64,000 bases of DNA, from contig JBCFAO010000017.1 of assembly GCA_038562165.1 (NCBI GenBank), forward strand, positions 10,460 to 74,459. Reading direction: 5' to 3'. The notes below the pieces were generated by a model. It saw nothing but the letters and a program-made list of their open reading frames with translations. It was not told where the DNA came from and did no database searches. Source of the stretch: WRMS01 sp038562165. GTDB taxonomy: Bacteria; Bacillota; Peptococcia; DRI-13; UBA5745. Both the position numbers and the translations under genes were made by a program. The number at the start of each line of letters is the position of its first letter. The first letter of the stretch is position 1. Below are positions 33,880-42,477 of this stretch, in pieces.

Positions 33880-33989
33880 ACCCTCTGGACAAAATCCGCC
33901 GCCAGAGGTTATACTAAGAAAGAAATGCTTCGGCGGTTTCATTTACACGAAAGTTAAGACGCTTTGCCGAAGCCGGCAAGGCGTTTTTT
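33880..33989 (+). promoter_or_regulatory. Attenuator-type leader of pyrBI
   Basis: Three structures can be drawn. CCTCTGG/CCAGAGG lies at the 5' end. CTTCGGC (33928-33934) pairs with GCCGAAG (33966-33972). ACGCTTTGCCG (33959-33969) pairs with CGGCAAGGCGT (33974-33984), followed by TTTTTT. The second and third exclude each other, as antiterminator and terminator do. Control by pyrimidine supply is likely. No clear PyrR-binding sequence is visible. Confidence 0.65.
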
Positions 33990-34060
33990 ATGGAGTATGG
34001 GCCTCTGTTTACCGGACCTTCACCCTTTCGCCGGCAGCTTGTAAAGATGAGGAGGTTTTT

Positions 34061-35026
34061 ATGCGGCATTTAATTGATCCCTTGGATTTTACCGTAGAAG
34101 AAATTGAGGCCCTATTAGATGTAGCCGATGAGATTGCGGCAGACCGTCAGGCATTTCGCCAGGTTTGTCAAGGCAAGACATTGGCTACTCTTTTTTATGA
34201 GGCCAGTACCAGAACCCGGCTGAGCTTTGAGGCGGCTATGCTAAACTTGGGAGGCAATGTCCTGGGCTTTGCCACGGCAGACAGCAGTTCGGCGGTCAAG
34301 GGGGAAAGCGTGGCGGACACCATCCGCACCGTCTCCTGCTACGCCGACATCTGCGCCATGCGCCATCCCAAGGAAGGCGCTCCCCTGCGGGCCTCCCGCT
34401 ATTCCCGGATACCGGTAATCAATGCCGGTGACGGCGGTCACCAGCATCCCACTCAGACCCTGACGGATCTCATGACTATCCGCCGGCGGCGCAAACAGCT
34501 TGGGCACATTACCATCGGCCTTTGCGGCGATTTGAAATTCGGCCGCACCGTCCATTCCCTTATCAAATCCCTGGCCCGCTACGAAGGCGTCAAATTCATT
34601 CTGATCTCGCCGGAAGAGTTGAGGGTGCCGGATTACGTGATCGAAGAGGTGCTTTGGGATAAAGGCGTACCCTTCGTCGAAGCGGAAGACATGGAATTGG
34701 TCATGGACCAGTTGGATATCCTTTATATGACCAGGGTACAGAAAGAAAGATTCTTCAACGAAGAAGACTACGTCCGCTTGAAGGACACCTATATCCTGAC
34801 CCCGGATAAGCTGGCGGCGGCCAAGCCGGGCATGGCTATCCTTCATCCCCTGCCCAGAGTCAACGAAATATCCATTGACGTAGACGAGGACCCCCGGGCC
34901 GCTTATTTTGAACAAGCCCAAAACGGTGTTTATGTCCGGATGGCTCTGATCATGATGCTGCTGGAATTAGCCAGTCCCGTGGCTGCCGGGGCCAGAACCG
35001 GGGCATTGCAGAAGGAGGTGCGGTAA
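34061..35026 (+). CDS. pyrB: Aspartate carbamoyltransferase catalytic chain
   Basis: The 321-residue chain has the carbamoyl-phosphate motif EASTRTRLSFE, the catalytic loop SSAVKGESVADT, the GGHQHPTQTLTDL segment and HPLPRVNEIS with the aspartate-binding residues. It makes carbamoyl aspartate, the first committed step in pyrimidine synthesis. The regulatory chain gene follows with no gap. The leader upstream looks like a transcription attenuator. All catalytic residues seem present. Confidence 0.96.
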   Translation: MRHLIDPLDFTVEEIEALLDVADEIAADRQAFRQVCQGKTLATLFYEASTRTRLSFEAAMLNLGGNVLGFATADSSSAVKGESVADTIRTVSCYADICAMRHPKEGAPLRASRYSRIPVINAGDGGHQHPTQTLTDLMTIRRRRKQLGHITIGLCGDLKFGRTVHSLIKSLARYEGVKFILISPEELRVPDYVIEEVLWDKGVPFVEAEDMELVMDQLDILYMTRVQKERFFNEEDYVRLKDTYILTPDKLAAAKPGMAILHPLPRVNEISIDVDEDPRAAYFEQAQNGVYVRMALIMMLLELASPVAAGARTGALQKEVR

Positions 35027-35482
35027 ATGCTCAGTATTGACAGCCTGGAACGGGGCATTGTTATCGATCATATTAAGGCCGGCAGCGCTATGTGGCTTTA
35101 CCAACTGCTGAATCTGGACCGCCTGGAGTGTACTGTGGCCATTATCAAAAATGCCCGCAGCAATAAATTAGGCAAAAAGGATATCATTAAAATTGAAGGT
35201 ACGCTGGATATCAACCTTGATATCCTGGGCTATATTGATCCCAACATCACCATCGCCGTCATTGACGAGGGCAAGATTATTGAGAAGAAACGTCTGGTGC
35301 CTCCGGAAATCCTCCGTAATGTAATCCGCTGCAAAAACCCCCGCTGTATCACCAGCATAGAAGAAGGGGTGGAGCATATTTTCCGGCTGACCAAAGGGCA
35401 AAATGGCACCCGCTATCGCTGCGTTTATTGCGAGCAGGAAGATCAGGGCCTCCCCGACTGGCTGAATAAAGCAAAAGTATAA
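35027..35482 (+). CDS. pyrI: Aspartate carbamoyltransferase regulatory chain
   Basis: The 151-residue PyrI has the N-terminal allosteric (nucleotide-binding) domain and a C-terminal zinc domain with CKNPRC and CVYC supplying the four cysteines. It joins PyrB trimers into the allosteric holoenzyme and senses CTP and ATP. It starts right after the pyrB stop, behind AAGGAGGTG. A ten-base perfect hairpin follows. Confidence 0.95.
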   Translation: MLSIDSLERGIVIDHIKAGSAMWLYQLLNLDRLECTVAIIKNARSNKLGKKDIIKIEGTLDINLDILGYIDPNITIAVIDEGKIIEKKRLVPPEILRNVIRCKNPRCITSIEEGVEHIFRLTKGQNGTRYRCVYCEQEDQGLPDWLNKAKV

Positions 35483-35504
35483 ATCTCCGCTGGGATAAAG
35501 ATTG

Positions 35505-35534
35505 ACAAGGCGAAGGCGGCAGCTTTCGCCTTGT
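35505..35534 (+). terminator. Hairpin after pyrI
   Basis: ACAAGGCGAA and TTCGCCTTGT form a perfect ten-base stem. Only a short CTTTT follows some bases later, so termination may be weak. Confidence 0.5.
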
Positions 35535-35806
35535 GCTATTAGCCCTTTTCCATTATTCCTCCTTAATCGCCTTATTTTTTATGGCGTACAAAAGAAATTA
35601 CGAAAAAATTAAGGCAATAAATCCTCTTGGAAGGGATTATTCTTGACCCGTCGAATAAAATAAAAAAAGAAATTAATGGCAAAACCAGCCTTAAGCAAAA
35701 GGCAGAATATTGAGAATCATAAAAAAACAAGGGGGAATGTTCCAAAAATTCTATTGTTATTCTTTTGTATTTCTTAGCAATGTCATTTGAAAAGGGAGGG
35801 AATTTA
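35535..35806. other. AT-rich intergenic region before the peptide transporter operon
   Basis: This 324-base gap (from 35483) is AT-rich and presumably holds the promoter of the dpp operon. I see no gene, riboswitch or repeat, and no single promoter stands out. Confidence 0.4.
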
Positions 35807-37495
35807 ATGAAGAAAAGGAACTTGGCATTACTTTTGACGGTGCTCTTTGTGTTAGCGGCTTTTGCCGGCTGCGGCAGCCCCGCTGCTTCCACACCGCCGG
35901 CCACCACGGCTACAACTCCCGAAGCTACCGAACCGGCTGCTTCCGGTATTCCTGCCAAAGTGGCTCCCGGCTATGAAAACATCATGAGGATGGTCACCAA
36001 TCCGCAGCCGGACACTTGCGACCCCCAGAAGACCACAGAGTTTTTCTGCGTCAATTTTATGATTTTCAACCGGCTGGCTGAGGCTGTCACCACCGGCCCC
36101 GGCAAAACCGAGCTGATTCCCAGTCTGGCTGAGAAATGGGAGATCAGCGAGGATGCTTTGGAGTACACCTTCTATTTGAGGAAGGACGTTAAATTCCACA
36201 ACGGCAATGATTTTACGGCAGAAGATGTCAAGTACACCTTTGAGCGGATGCTCTGGCCGGAAACCGGCGCCAAAAACCAGGATTTCGTGGATCCCATCGT
36301 AGGCTCCGATGAGGTTATGGCCGGCGCCACCAAAGAGTTATCCGGCGTCACCATTTTGGACGACTATACCATCAAAGTGAAGCTGAAAATGCCCTTCGGG
36401 CCCTTTATTGCCTCAATGGCAGCCCCGGCCATGGGCATTCTGGACAAAGAAGCCACGGAAGCCGCCGGCGCGGATTTTGGTCTGGCGGCTGATAAGACCA
36501 TCGGCACCGGCCCTTATTATTTCGACAAATGGGTGCTCAATGACGAGCTTTTAGTCAAACGCTTCGACGGCTATTGGGATAAGCAGCCGGAACTGGAGGG
36601 CATCTCCTGGAAGATCATCAGCGACGCTGAAACCATGCGGATGATGTTTGAAGCCGGGGAGCTGGACGTCTTTGACACCGAGTTTGCCCTGAGCCAGTTG
36701 GAGTATTTCACCAACAGTCCCAAATATGCCAACAATATCGTGGCCGGCGACCGGGTAGGTATCTACTATCTCACCTTCAATCAGCAGATCAAGCCCTTCG
36801 ATGATGTGCGGGTAAGAAAAGCTTTGCAGATGGCCATGGACCGTCAGGGCCTGGTAGACGCTCTCAACGGCGGCCGGGGGACTCCCCGCTACGGCATTTT
36901 CCCGCCCGGCGTTATGGGCTACAATCCCAATCTGCCGGAAATCCCGTATGATGTGGAGAAAGCCAAGGCTTTGCTGGCCGAAGCCGGCTATCCCGATGGT
37001 TTTGAGATGACCATCGCCCACGACAGTTCCAGCACCTCAGCTCTGCCCAGGGTGGAACTGCTGGCTTCCCTGCTGGAGGATATCGGTCTGAAGGTTACCA
37101 TCGATTCCATGGACAGCGCCACCTGGTTTGCCACCAGAGCCGAAGGCAAGCTGCCCGCTTACACCAGCAGCTGGTCTGCCGACTACAATGATCCGGACAA
37201 TTTCATTTACACCTTCTTCGCCCCCGGCAACACGGTGAAGCGTTCCTTCAACTTCAATAACCCGGCCCTGTCCAAGCGGATTGTGGACGCCCGGGCTATC
37301 GTAGACCCGGCGGCCAGAGAAAAAGAATATCAAGCTTTGGAAATTGCAGTTATCCAGGAGGAAGCTGCCTGGATTCCTCTGTACAGCGTACAACATGTAT
37401 TCCTGGTTAACGACCGTCTTCAAGGCTTTAAGCCTGCCTGGAATGGCTGGAGTGACGGCTGGTATTATTACGACGGCTTGCGTATCGTGAACTAG
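35807..37495 (+). CDS. dppA: Dipeptide/oligopeptide ABC transporter binding lipoprotein
   Basis: The 562-residue family 5 solute-binding protein has a lipoprotein signal (LAAFAGC, Cys22) and a Thr/Pro-rich linker. Then follow typical segments: KWEISEDALEYTFYLRKDVKFHNG, GTGPYYFDKW, FDDVRVRKALQMAMDR, and AYTSSWSADYNDPDNFIYTF near the end. It captures peptides or nickel-like complexes for the permeases downstream. The ATG at 35807 follows AGGGAGGGAA. A long hairpin separates it from dppB, which should raise its expression over the membrane parts. Confidence 0.92.
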   Translation: MKKRNLALLLTVLFVLAAFAGCGSPAASTPPATTATTPEATEPAASGIPAKVAPGYENIMRMVTNPQPDTCDPQKTTEFFCVNFMIFNRLAEAVTTGPGKTELIPSLAEKWEISEDALEYTFYLRKDVKFHNGNDFTAEDVKYTFERMLWPETGAKNQDFVDPIVGSDEVMAGATKELSGVTILDDYTIKVKLKMPFGPFIASMAAPAMGILDKEATEAAGADFGLAADKTIGTGPYYFDKWVLNDELLVKRFDGYWDKQPELEGISWKIISDAETMRMMFEAGELDVFDTEFALSQLEYFTNSPKYANNIVAGDRVGIYYLTFNQQIKPFDDVRVRKALQMAMDRQGLVDALNGGRGTPRYGIFPPGVMGYNPNLPEIPYDVEKAKALLAEAGYPDGFEMTIAHDSSSTSALPRVELLASLLEDIGLKVTIDSMDSATWFATRAEGKLPAYTSSWSADYNDPDNFIYTFFAPGNTVKRSFNFNNPALSKRIVDARAIVDPAAREKEYQALEIAVIQEEAAWIPLYSVQHVFLVNDRLQGFKPAWNGWSDGWYYYDGLRIVN

Positions 37496-37525
37496 GCCCA
37501 ACAGCCGCAACCCTTGCCAGGGTAG

Positions 37526-37619
37526 AAGGGGCTGTCTCACCAACGCCTCAAATGCTTTATAGCCTGTTGGTTTTGAAGGCTATAAACACTGCCTGAGGCC
37601 TGAACTGAGACAGCTCCTT
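37526..37619. repeat. 94-bp nested hairpin between dppA and dppB
   Basis: Three nested stems can form: AAGGGGCTGTCTCA with TGAGACAGCTCCTT (one mismatch), GCCTCA with TGAGGC, and TTTATAGCC with GGCTATAAA. There is no T-run. It may protect the dppA mRNA end or slow polymerase. An origin as a small mobile element is also possible. Confidence 0.75.
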
Positions 37620-37648
37620 TGCTGCCCGGTCTGAACAGGAGCAATCAT

Positions 37649-38569
37649 ATGGCAAAATATATAATAAAACGAATTCTGGTAGCATTTCCGGTCTTGATTG
37701 CAGTATCCTTGATCCTGTTTATTCTGCTTAATGTGGTGCCGGGAGATCCCGTAACCGTCATGATGCGGGAACATATCAAGCCGGAGCTTATCGAGGTTTT
37801 CAGAGAACGGATGGGCCTTAATGATCCCATCCTGGTGCAATTTGGGAGATATGTGCTTAATGCCCTGCGGGGAGACTTCGGCATGTCCTACAAGCTGCAG
37901 CGGGATGTATCGGCTATGATCCGGGAGGCCTTTCCCCATACGATCAAGCTGGCTATCTACGCAGCCTTGGTGGCCTGGCTCATCGGCATTCCCGCCGGCA
38001 TCTTATCGGCGGTAAAGCAAAACACGCTGGTGGACAGGGCCTTCATGTCCTTTTCCCTCATGGGAGTTTCCCTGCCGGTTTTCTGGGCCGGCCTGCTGAT
38101 GCAGTACCTCTTTGCCTTTAAACTAGGCTGGCTGCCGGTAACCGGCTATTACAGCCTCCGGTACTACGTTTTGCCGGCTATCGTCCTGGGCTGGCAGTCG
38201 GCGGGGACCATCGCCCGCCTCACCCGCTCCAACCTTCTTGAAGTCATGAAGAATGATTATATCCGTACGGCCAGGGCCAAGGGCCTGGGAGAAACGGTGG
38301 TGGTGGTAGGCCACGCCCTAAAAAATGCCATGCTGCCGGTGGTAACCATGATGGCTATGCAGGTGGCCGGCCTTTTAGGCGGCGCCGTGATGACGGAAAG
38401 TATTTTTGGTATCCCCGGCCTGGGCCGGATTACGGTGGACGCCATGGGAACCAGGGATATGCCCCTTTTGCAGGGCTCCGTCCTGTTTATCACTGCAATC
38501 ATTATTATCGGCAACATGGTGGCGGATCTGCTGTATGCCTTCCTTGATCCCAGAATCCGAGTAGAGTAG
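37649..38569 (+). CDS. dppB: Peptide ABC transporter permease DppB
   Basis: The 306-residue permease has six transmembrane segments and the typical N terminus (YIIKRILVAFPVLIAVSLILF, NVVPGDPV), MREHIKPELIE...MGLNDPI, and the EAA loop DYIRTARAKGLGE. It forms half of the membrane channel. The ATG at 37649 follows AGGAGCAA; an earlier in-frame ATG lies inside the hairpin. Confidence 0.94.
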   Translation: MAKYIIKRILVAFPVLIAVSLILFILLNVVPGDPVTVMMREHIKPELIEVFRERMGLNDPILVQFGRYVLNALRGDFGMSYKLQRDVSAMIREAFPHTIKLAIYAALVAWLIGIPAGILSAVKQNTLVDRAFMSFSLMGVSLPVFWAGLLMQYLFAFKLGWLPVTGYYSLRYYVLPAIVLGWQSAGTIARLTRSNLLEVMKNDYIRTARAKGLGETVVVVGHALKNAMLPVVTMMAMQVAGLLGGAVMTESIFGIPGLGRITVDAMGTRDMPLLQGSVLFITAIIIIGNMVADLLYAFLDPRIRVE

Positions 38570-38577
38570 GTGATACC

Positions 38578-39516
38578 ATGCAAAACAGCGATATTCTTAT
38601 TTTAAATGATCAAAACCTCCCACCGGATCTGGGCCTGCCGCCGGCAGAAGATATTGATGCGGAGCTTCTGGATAACGAGACCATGGGGGACAGAATTAAA
38701 ACCATGCTGCGCAAAAACAAATTGGCGGCAGCTTCATTTGTAGTTATTGTTCTTATGTGTCTGGCGGCGGCCTTCGCCCCCTTTCTGACGCCCTATGAGC
38801 CCAACAAAACCTCCCTGAAGGACCGGCTGGCTCCTCCTTCCCGGGAGCATATCCTGGGCTGCGACGAACTGGGCCGGGATCATTTTACCCGCCTGCTGTA
38901 CGGCACCAGGGTTTCCGTGATGATCGGCCTTTTTCCCACCAGCGTGGCCATGATTATCGGTACGGTTTTGGGACTGTTTGCCGGGTTTTACGGCGGCAAG
39001 ATCGATTTTGTGATCATGCGGCTGGCCGATGTGGTGCTGGCCTTTCCTTCATTGCTTTTGGCCATGGTGGTTTCCTATACTTTAAAAGGCGGTATTATCA
39101 GCATCTTCCTTGCCCTGGCTGCCGTCAAATGGGCCAGGACGGCCCGGGTAATCCGGGCTCAGACCTTGGCCATGAAAGAAAAGGAGTTTGTGGAGGCTGC
39201 CCGCTCCTTAGGAGTTAAAAAGAGCACCATTATGTTCCGCCACATCCTACCCAACTGCCTGCCCAATTTAATCGTCCTGCTGACCCTCAACATTCCGGAG
39301 TCGATTTTGGACGAGGCCAGCCTCAGCTTTCTCGGCATCGGGGCCCAGCCTCCTTCCACAAGCTGGGGTCTGATGGTTTTTCGCTGCAAACCCTTTTTGT
39401 TTGAGTATCCCTGGCTGGCCATCGCTCCCGGCGTAGCTATTCTGGTTTTTGTGCTGGCCTTCAATTTCTTGGGTGACGGTGTCCGGGATGCCCTGGATCC
39501 CTATCTGAAGGATTAG
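38578..39516 (+). CDS. dppC: Peptide ABC transporter permease DppC
   Basis: The 312-residue partner permease has an N-terminal cytoplasmic tail of about 45 residues, six transmembrane helices and the EAA loop KEFVEAARSLGVKKSTIM. Conserved stretches include HILGCDELGRDHFTRLLYG and EASLSFLGIGAQPPSTSWG. It follows dppB by eight bases with a TAGGTG ribosome site. Confidence 0.95.
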   Translation: MQNSDILILNDQNLPPDLGLPPAEDIDAELLDNETMGDRIKTMLRKNKLAAASFVVIVLMCLAAAFAPFLTPYEPNKTSLKDRLAPPSREHILGCDELGRDHFTRLLYGTRVSVMIGLFPTSVAMIIGTVLGLFAGFYGGKIDFVIMRLADVVLAFPSLLLAMVVSYTLKGGIISIFLALAAVKWARTARVIRAQTLAMKEKEFVEAARSLGVKKSTIMFRHILPNCLPNLIVLLTLNIPESILDEASLSFLGIGAQPPSTSWGLMVFRCKPFLFEYPWLAIAPGVAILVFVLAFNFLGDGVRDALDPYLKD

Positions 39517-39528
39517 GAGGCGATTAGT

Positions 39529-40590
39529 ATGATGACGAATTTGGCAGCCGGCAGGGCAGCCGATAGGATAATGGATATGGCGGCAGATACAGCGGCAGGG
39601 AGTCAGGAAATGCTGACCATCACCGATTTAAAGACTCACTTTTTTACCCAAAGGGGCGTAGTACCGGCAGTGGACGGCGTTACCATTCGTATTCCCGAAA
39701 AACAGGTTATGGGCATTGTTGGGGAATCGGGCTGCGGCAAAAGTGTTACGGCTATGTCGATTTTGCAGTTGGTCAGCCGGCCGGGCCGGATCGTCGGCGG
39801 CAGCATCATGCTGGACGGCGAAGAACTGGTAGGCAAAAGCATCAAAGAAATGCGGGATATCCGGGGCAATAAGGTTTCGGTGATTTTTCAGGAACCTATG
39901 ACCTCCCTGAATCCCGTATATACGGTGGGACGGCAGGTTAGCGAAGCTATCACTGTCCACCGGCATGTAGGCAAGCAGGAGGCCCGCCAACAGGTCATTG
40001 AAATGTTCAAGGCCGTAGGTATTCCCGAGGCGGAGCGGCGTTTTAATTCTTTTCCCCATCAGCTTTCCGGCGGCCTGCGGCAGCGGGTAATGATTGCTAT
40101 GGCCATGGTCTGCCAGCCCAAGCTGATGATTGCCGATGAGCCGACTACCGCCCTGGATGTGACCATCGAGGCTCAGATTCTCCATCTGATGCGGCGGTTG
40201 GAGGAGAAGTCCAATACCTCTATTATGCTGATCACCCACAACATGGGGGTGGTGGCGGAAATCTGTGACTTTGTTTACGTTATGTATGCCGGCAAGGTGA
40301 TGGAGCAAGCGCCGGTCTTTGAGCTTTTTGACCATACAAAACATCCCTACACCAAGGGGTTGCTGAATTCCATACCTAAACCTACAGAGGAAAAGCAAAG
40401 GCTATATAATATCAAAGGCATGGTGCCTAATTTGCTGCGGCTGCCTAAGGGCTGCCGGTTTTCTCCCCGCTGCGAATACGCCATGCCGGAATGCCGGGAG
40501 AGGGAACCGGAGCTTTATGACTGCGGTAAAAACCATAAGGTCCGTTGCTTTCTTTATCAAAAGGACCAAGGAGGCGGCGCCGATGAATAA
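39529..40590 (+). CDS. dppD: Peptide ABC transporter ATPase DppD
   Basis: The 353-residue ATPase has GESGCGKS, the Q-loop in FQEPMTSLNPVY, LSGGLRQRVMIAMAM (signature) and MIADEPTTALD. Its C-terminal oligopeptide/dipeptide domain has cysteines typical of an Fe-S-binding region (CRFSPRCEYAMPEC). An N-terminal extension of about 28 residues precedes the usual start. It pairs with DppF, whose gene overlaps its end by eight bases. Confidence 0.94.
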   Translation: MMTNLAAGRAADRIMDMAADTAAGSQEMLTITDLKTHFFTQRGVVPAVDGVTIRIPEKQVMGIVGESGCGKSVTAMSILQLVSRPGRIVGGSIMLDGEELVGKSIKEMRDIRGNKVSVIFQEPMTSLNPVYTVGRQVSEAITVHRHVGKQEARQQVIEMFKAVGIPEAERRFNSFPHQLSGGLRQRVMIAMAMVCQPKLMIADEPTTALDVTIEAQILHLMRRLEEKSNTSIMLITHNMGVVAEICDFVYVMYAGKVMEQAPVFELFDHTKHPYTKGLLNSIPKPTEEKQRLYNIKGMVPNLLRLPKGCRFSPRCEYAMPECREREPELYDCGKNHKVRCFLYQKDQGGGADE

Positions 40591-41578
40591 TACATTAAAT
40601 CATGATGGAGCCAAGGTTTTGGCAGCAGCGGAAAATGTGGTAAAGGAGTTCAAGCTTTCCGGCAATATCCGCCGGGGCCAGATGGTGGTTCATGCGGTTA
40701 CCGATGTAAGTCTGAATATCTATGAAGGCGAAACCCTGGCCATGGTGGGGGAGTCGGGCTGCGGCAAAAGCACCATGGGCCGCCTGTTTTTGCGGCTTTT
40801 GGAGCCCACCGCCGGCAACGTGCGCTTTGAAGGCCGGGATCTGGCGGAGATGGGGGAGGAAGAGCTGCGTCATCTGCGTAAGAAGATGCAAATCATTTTT
40901 CAAGATCCTTATGCCTCCTTAAATCCCCGGATGACCGTGGCCCAAATTATTGCCGAGCCTCTGAATACCCATCGGATCTATGGCAGCCAAAAAGAGACGG
41001 AAGCCAGAGTCAAGGAGCTGATGAAAAAGGTGGGTATCCGGCCGGAATTTACCAACCGCTATCCCCATCAGTTTTCCGGCGGCCAAAGGCAGCGTATCGG
41101 CATTGCCCGGGCCCTGGCCTTAAATCCCAGTCTGATTGTCTGTGACGAGCCCGTCTCTGCCCTGGATGTCTCCATCCAGGCTCAAATCCTCAATCTGCTC
41201 CATGATCTTCAAAAGGAAATGGGGCTTACTTATCTTTTTATTTCCCATGATCTCAGCGTGGTTCGCTATATCTCCGACCGGATCTGTGTTATGTTTTTGG
41301 GCAAGCTCTGTGAAGTAGGACCTACGGAGGAGATTTTCCGGGAGCCGAAACATCCTTATACCAGGTTTCTGCTGGAAGCGGTGCCCAAGCCCAATCCCCA
41401 TTTGCGCAAGGAACAAAAAGCCTTTCTCACCGGCGAAATGCCCAGCCCCGTAAGGCCGCCCACGGGATGCCGTTTTCATACCCGCTGCCCCTTGGCGGTG
41501 GAGCGCTGCAGCCAGGAAGTGCCGGTGTTGCGGAACATAGAGGGCCGGCAGGTAGCTTGCCATATGGTGACTTCTTGA
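40583..41578 (+). CDS. dppF: Peptide ABC transporter ATPase DppF
   Basis: The 331-residue ATPase has GESGCGKST, FQDPYASLNPRMTV, FSGGQRQRIGIARALALNP and IVCDEPVSALDVS, and a C-terminal domain with CRFHTRCPLAVERC. The ATG at 40583 follows AGGAGGCGG inside the end of dppD. It completes a five-gene dppABCDF importer. Confidence 0.95.
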   Translation: MNNTLNHDGAKVLAAAENVVKEFKLSGNIRRGQMVVHAVTDVSLNIYEGETLAMVGESGCGKSTMGRLFLRLLEPTAGNVRFEGRDLAEMGEEELRHLRKKMQIIFQDPYASLNPRMTVAQIIAEPLNTHRIYGSQKETEARVKELMKKVGIRPEFTNRYPHQFSGGQRQRIGIARALALNPSLIVCDEPVSALDVSIQAQILNLLHDLQKEMGLTYLFISHDLSVVRYISDRICVMFLGKLCEVGPTEEIFREPKHPYTRFLLEAVPKPNPHLRKEQKAFLTGEMPSPVRPPTGCRFHTRCPLAVERCSQEVPVLRNIEGRQVACHMVTS

Positions 41579-41616
41579 TGCTTTAAGGCGAATTGAATAA
41601 ATAGGGGAGCAGAAGA

Positions 41617-42477
41617 ATGCAAGACAGCATGCGGCACGAAATGGCTTTGGAAAAACGGATAGAACGGGAGATCATGAGTTTCAGCGGAATTATGGGTATC
41701 TATGCCTCGGACTTGCGGGGCCGGGTGGTAGTCATAAATGCCGACGAGCCTTTTGAGACGGCCAGCACCATCAAATCTTTTATTTTGGCGGTGCTCTTTC
41801 AAAAGGCGGCGGCGGGCACAAAAGATCTGAATCATATGCTGGCCTACACCCGGGAAAACTTTATTGACGGCAGCGGCCTGCTGCGGGCTTTAGAACTGGG
41901 CACTGCCCTGTCGGTCAAAAATTTAGCTACCCTGATGATTATCGTTAGTGATAATATTGCCACCAACATGCTCATAGACTATATAGGGCTGGACGAGATC
42001 AATGAAGCCATCGCCGCAATGGGCTTTACCGGCACCCGGCTCCACTGCAAGCTGGGAGAAGGGGGCTGGGCCAGGTTGGGCACTACTACCCCAAGGGATT
42101 ACGGCCGCCTCTTTGAGCGGCTAGCTGCAGAGGAATTGACGGGTTCCCCAGGGGACCGGCAAATGCTGGAGATATTTAAACAGCAGCGGTTCAATACGGC
42201 CTTGACCTATCTGTTGCCCCCTTATTATTTTGATGAGGATAATTACGGTGAAGAGAGCCCCATTTATCTGGCTTCCAAAAGCGGCTCCATGAACGCCTGC
42301 CGCAATGACGGCGGTATTGTAGGCACTCCCTGGGGCAGCTATGCCCTGGCCCTGTTTACCAAAGGCTTCAGCGACAAGCAATACCACAAAAACCATGAAT
42401 CCTATGTTTACGGCGGCAGGGTCAGCCGTCTGCTCTTCGATCAATATTTAGCTTTGGAAGGAAGGTTTGCTCTATGA
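41617..42477 (+). CDS. Class A beta-lactamase-fold serine hydrolase, apparently cytoplasmic
   Basis: The 286-residue protein has the serine-hydrolase motifs S50-T-I-K53 (SxxK), S111-D-N and a K-S-G triad (SKSGS) in the right order, as in class A beta-lactamases. The general-base Glu of the ExxLN loop is not visible; that region reads GEGGWARLGTTTPRD. There is no signal peptide. A peptidase acting on imported peptides or muropeptides seems likelier than drug resistance. It sits between the peptide importer and the LD-carboxypeptidase, whose start overlaps its stop. Confidence 0.78.
   Translation: MQDSMRHEMALEKRIEREIMSFSGIMGIYASDLRGRVVVINADEPFETASTIKSFILAVLFQKAAAGTKDLNHMLAYTRENFIDGSGLLRALELGTALSVKNLATLMIIVSDNIATNMLIDYIGLDEINEAIAAMGFTGTRLHCKLGEGGWARLGTTTPRDYGRLFERLAAEELTGSPGDRQMLEIFKQQRFNTALTYLLPPYYFDEDNYGEESPIYLASKSGSMNACRNDGGIVGTPWGSYALALFTKGFSDKQYHKNHESYVYGGRVSRLLFDQYLALEGRFAL

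Noticed and set aside
33880..33910. PyrR-binding anti-antiterminator in the pyrB leader
   Set aside because: CAGAGG is present, but it is paired in the CCTCTGG/CCAGAGG stem rather than placed as in the PyrR consensus.
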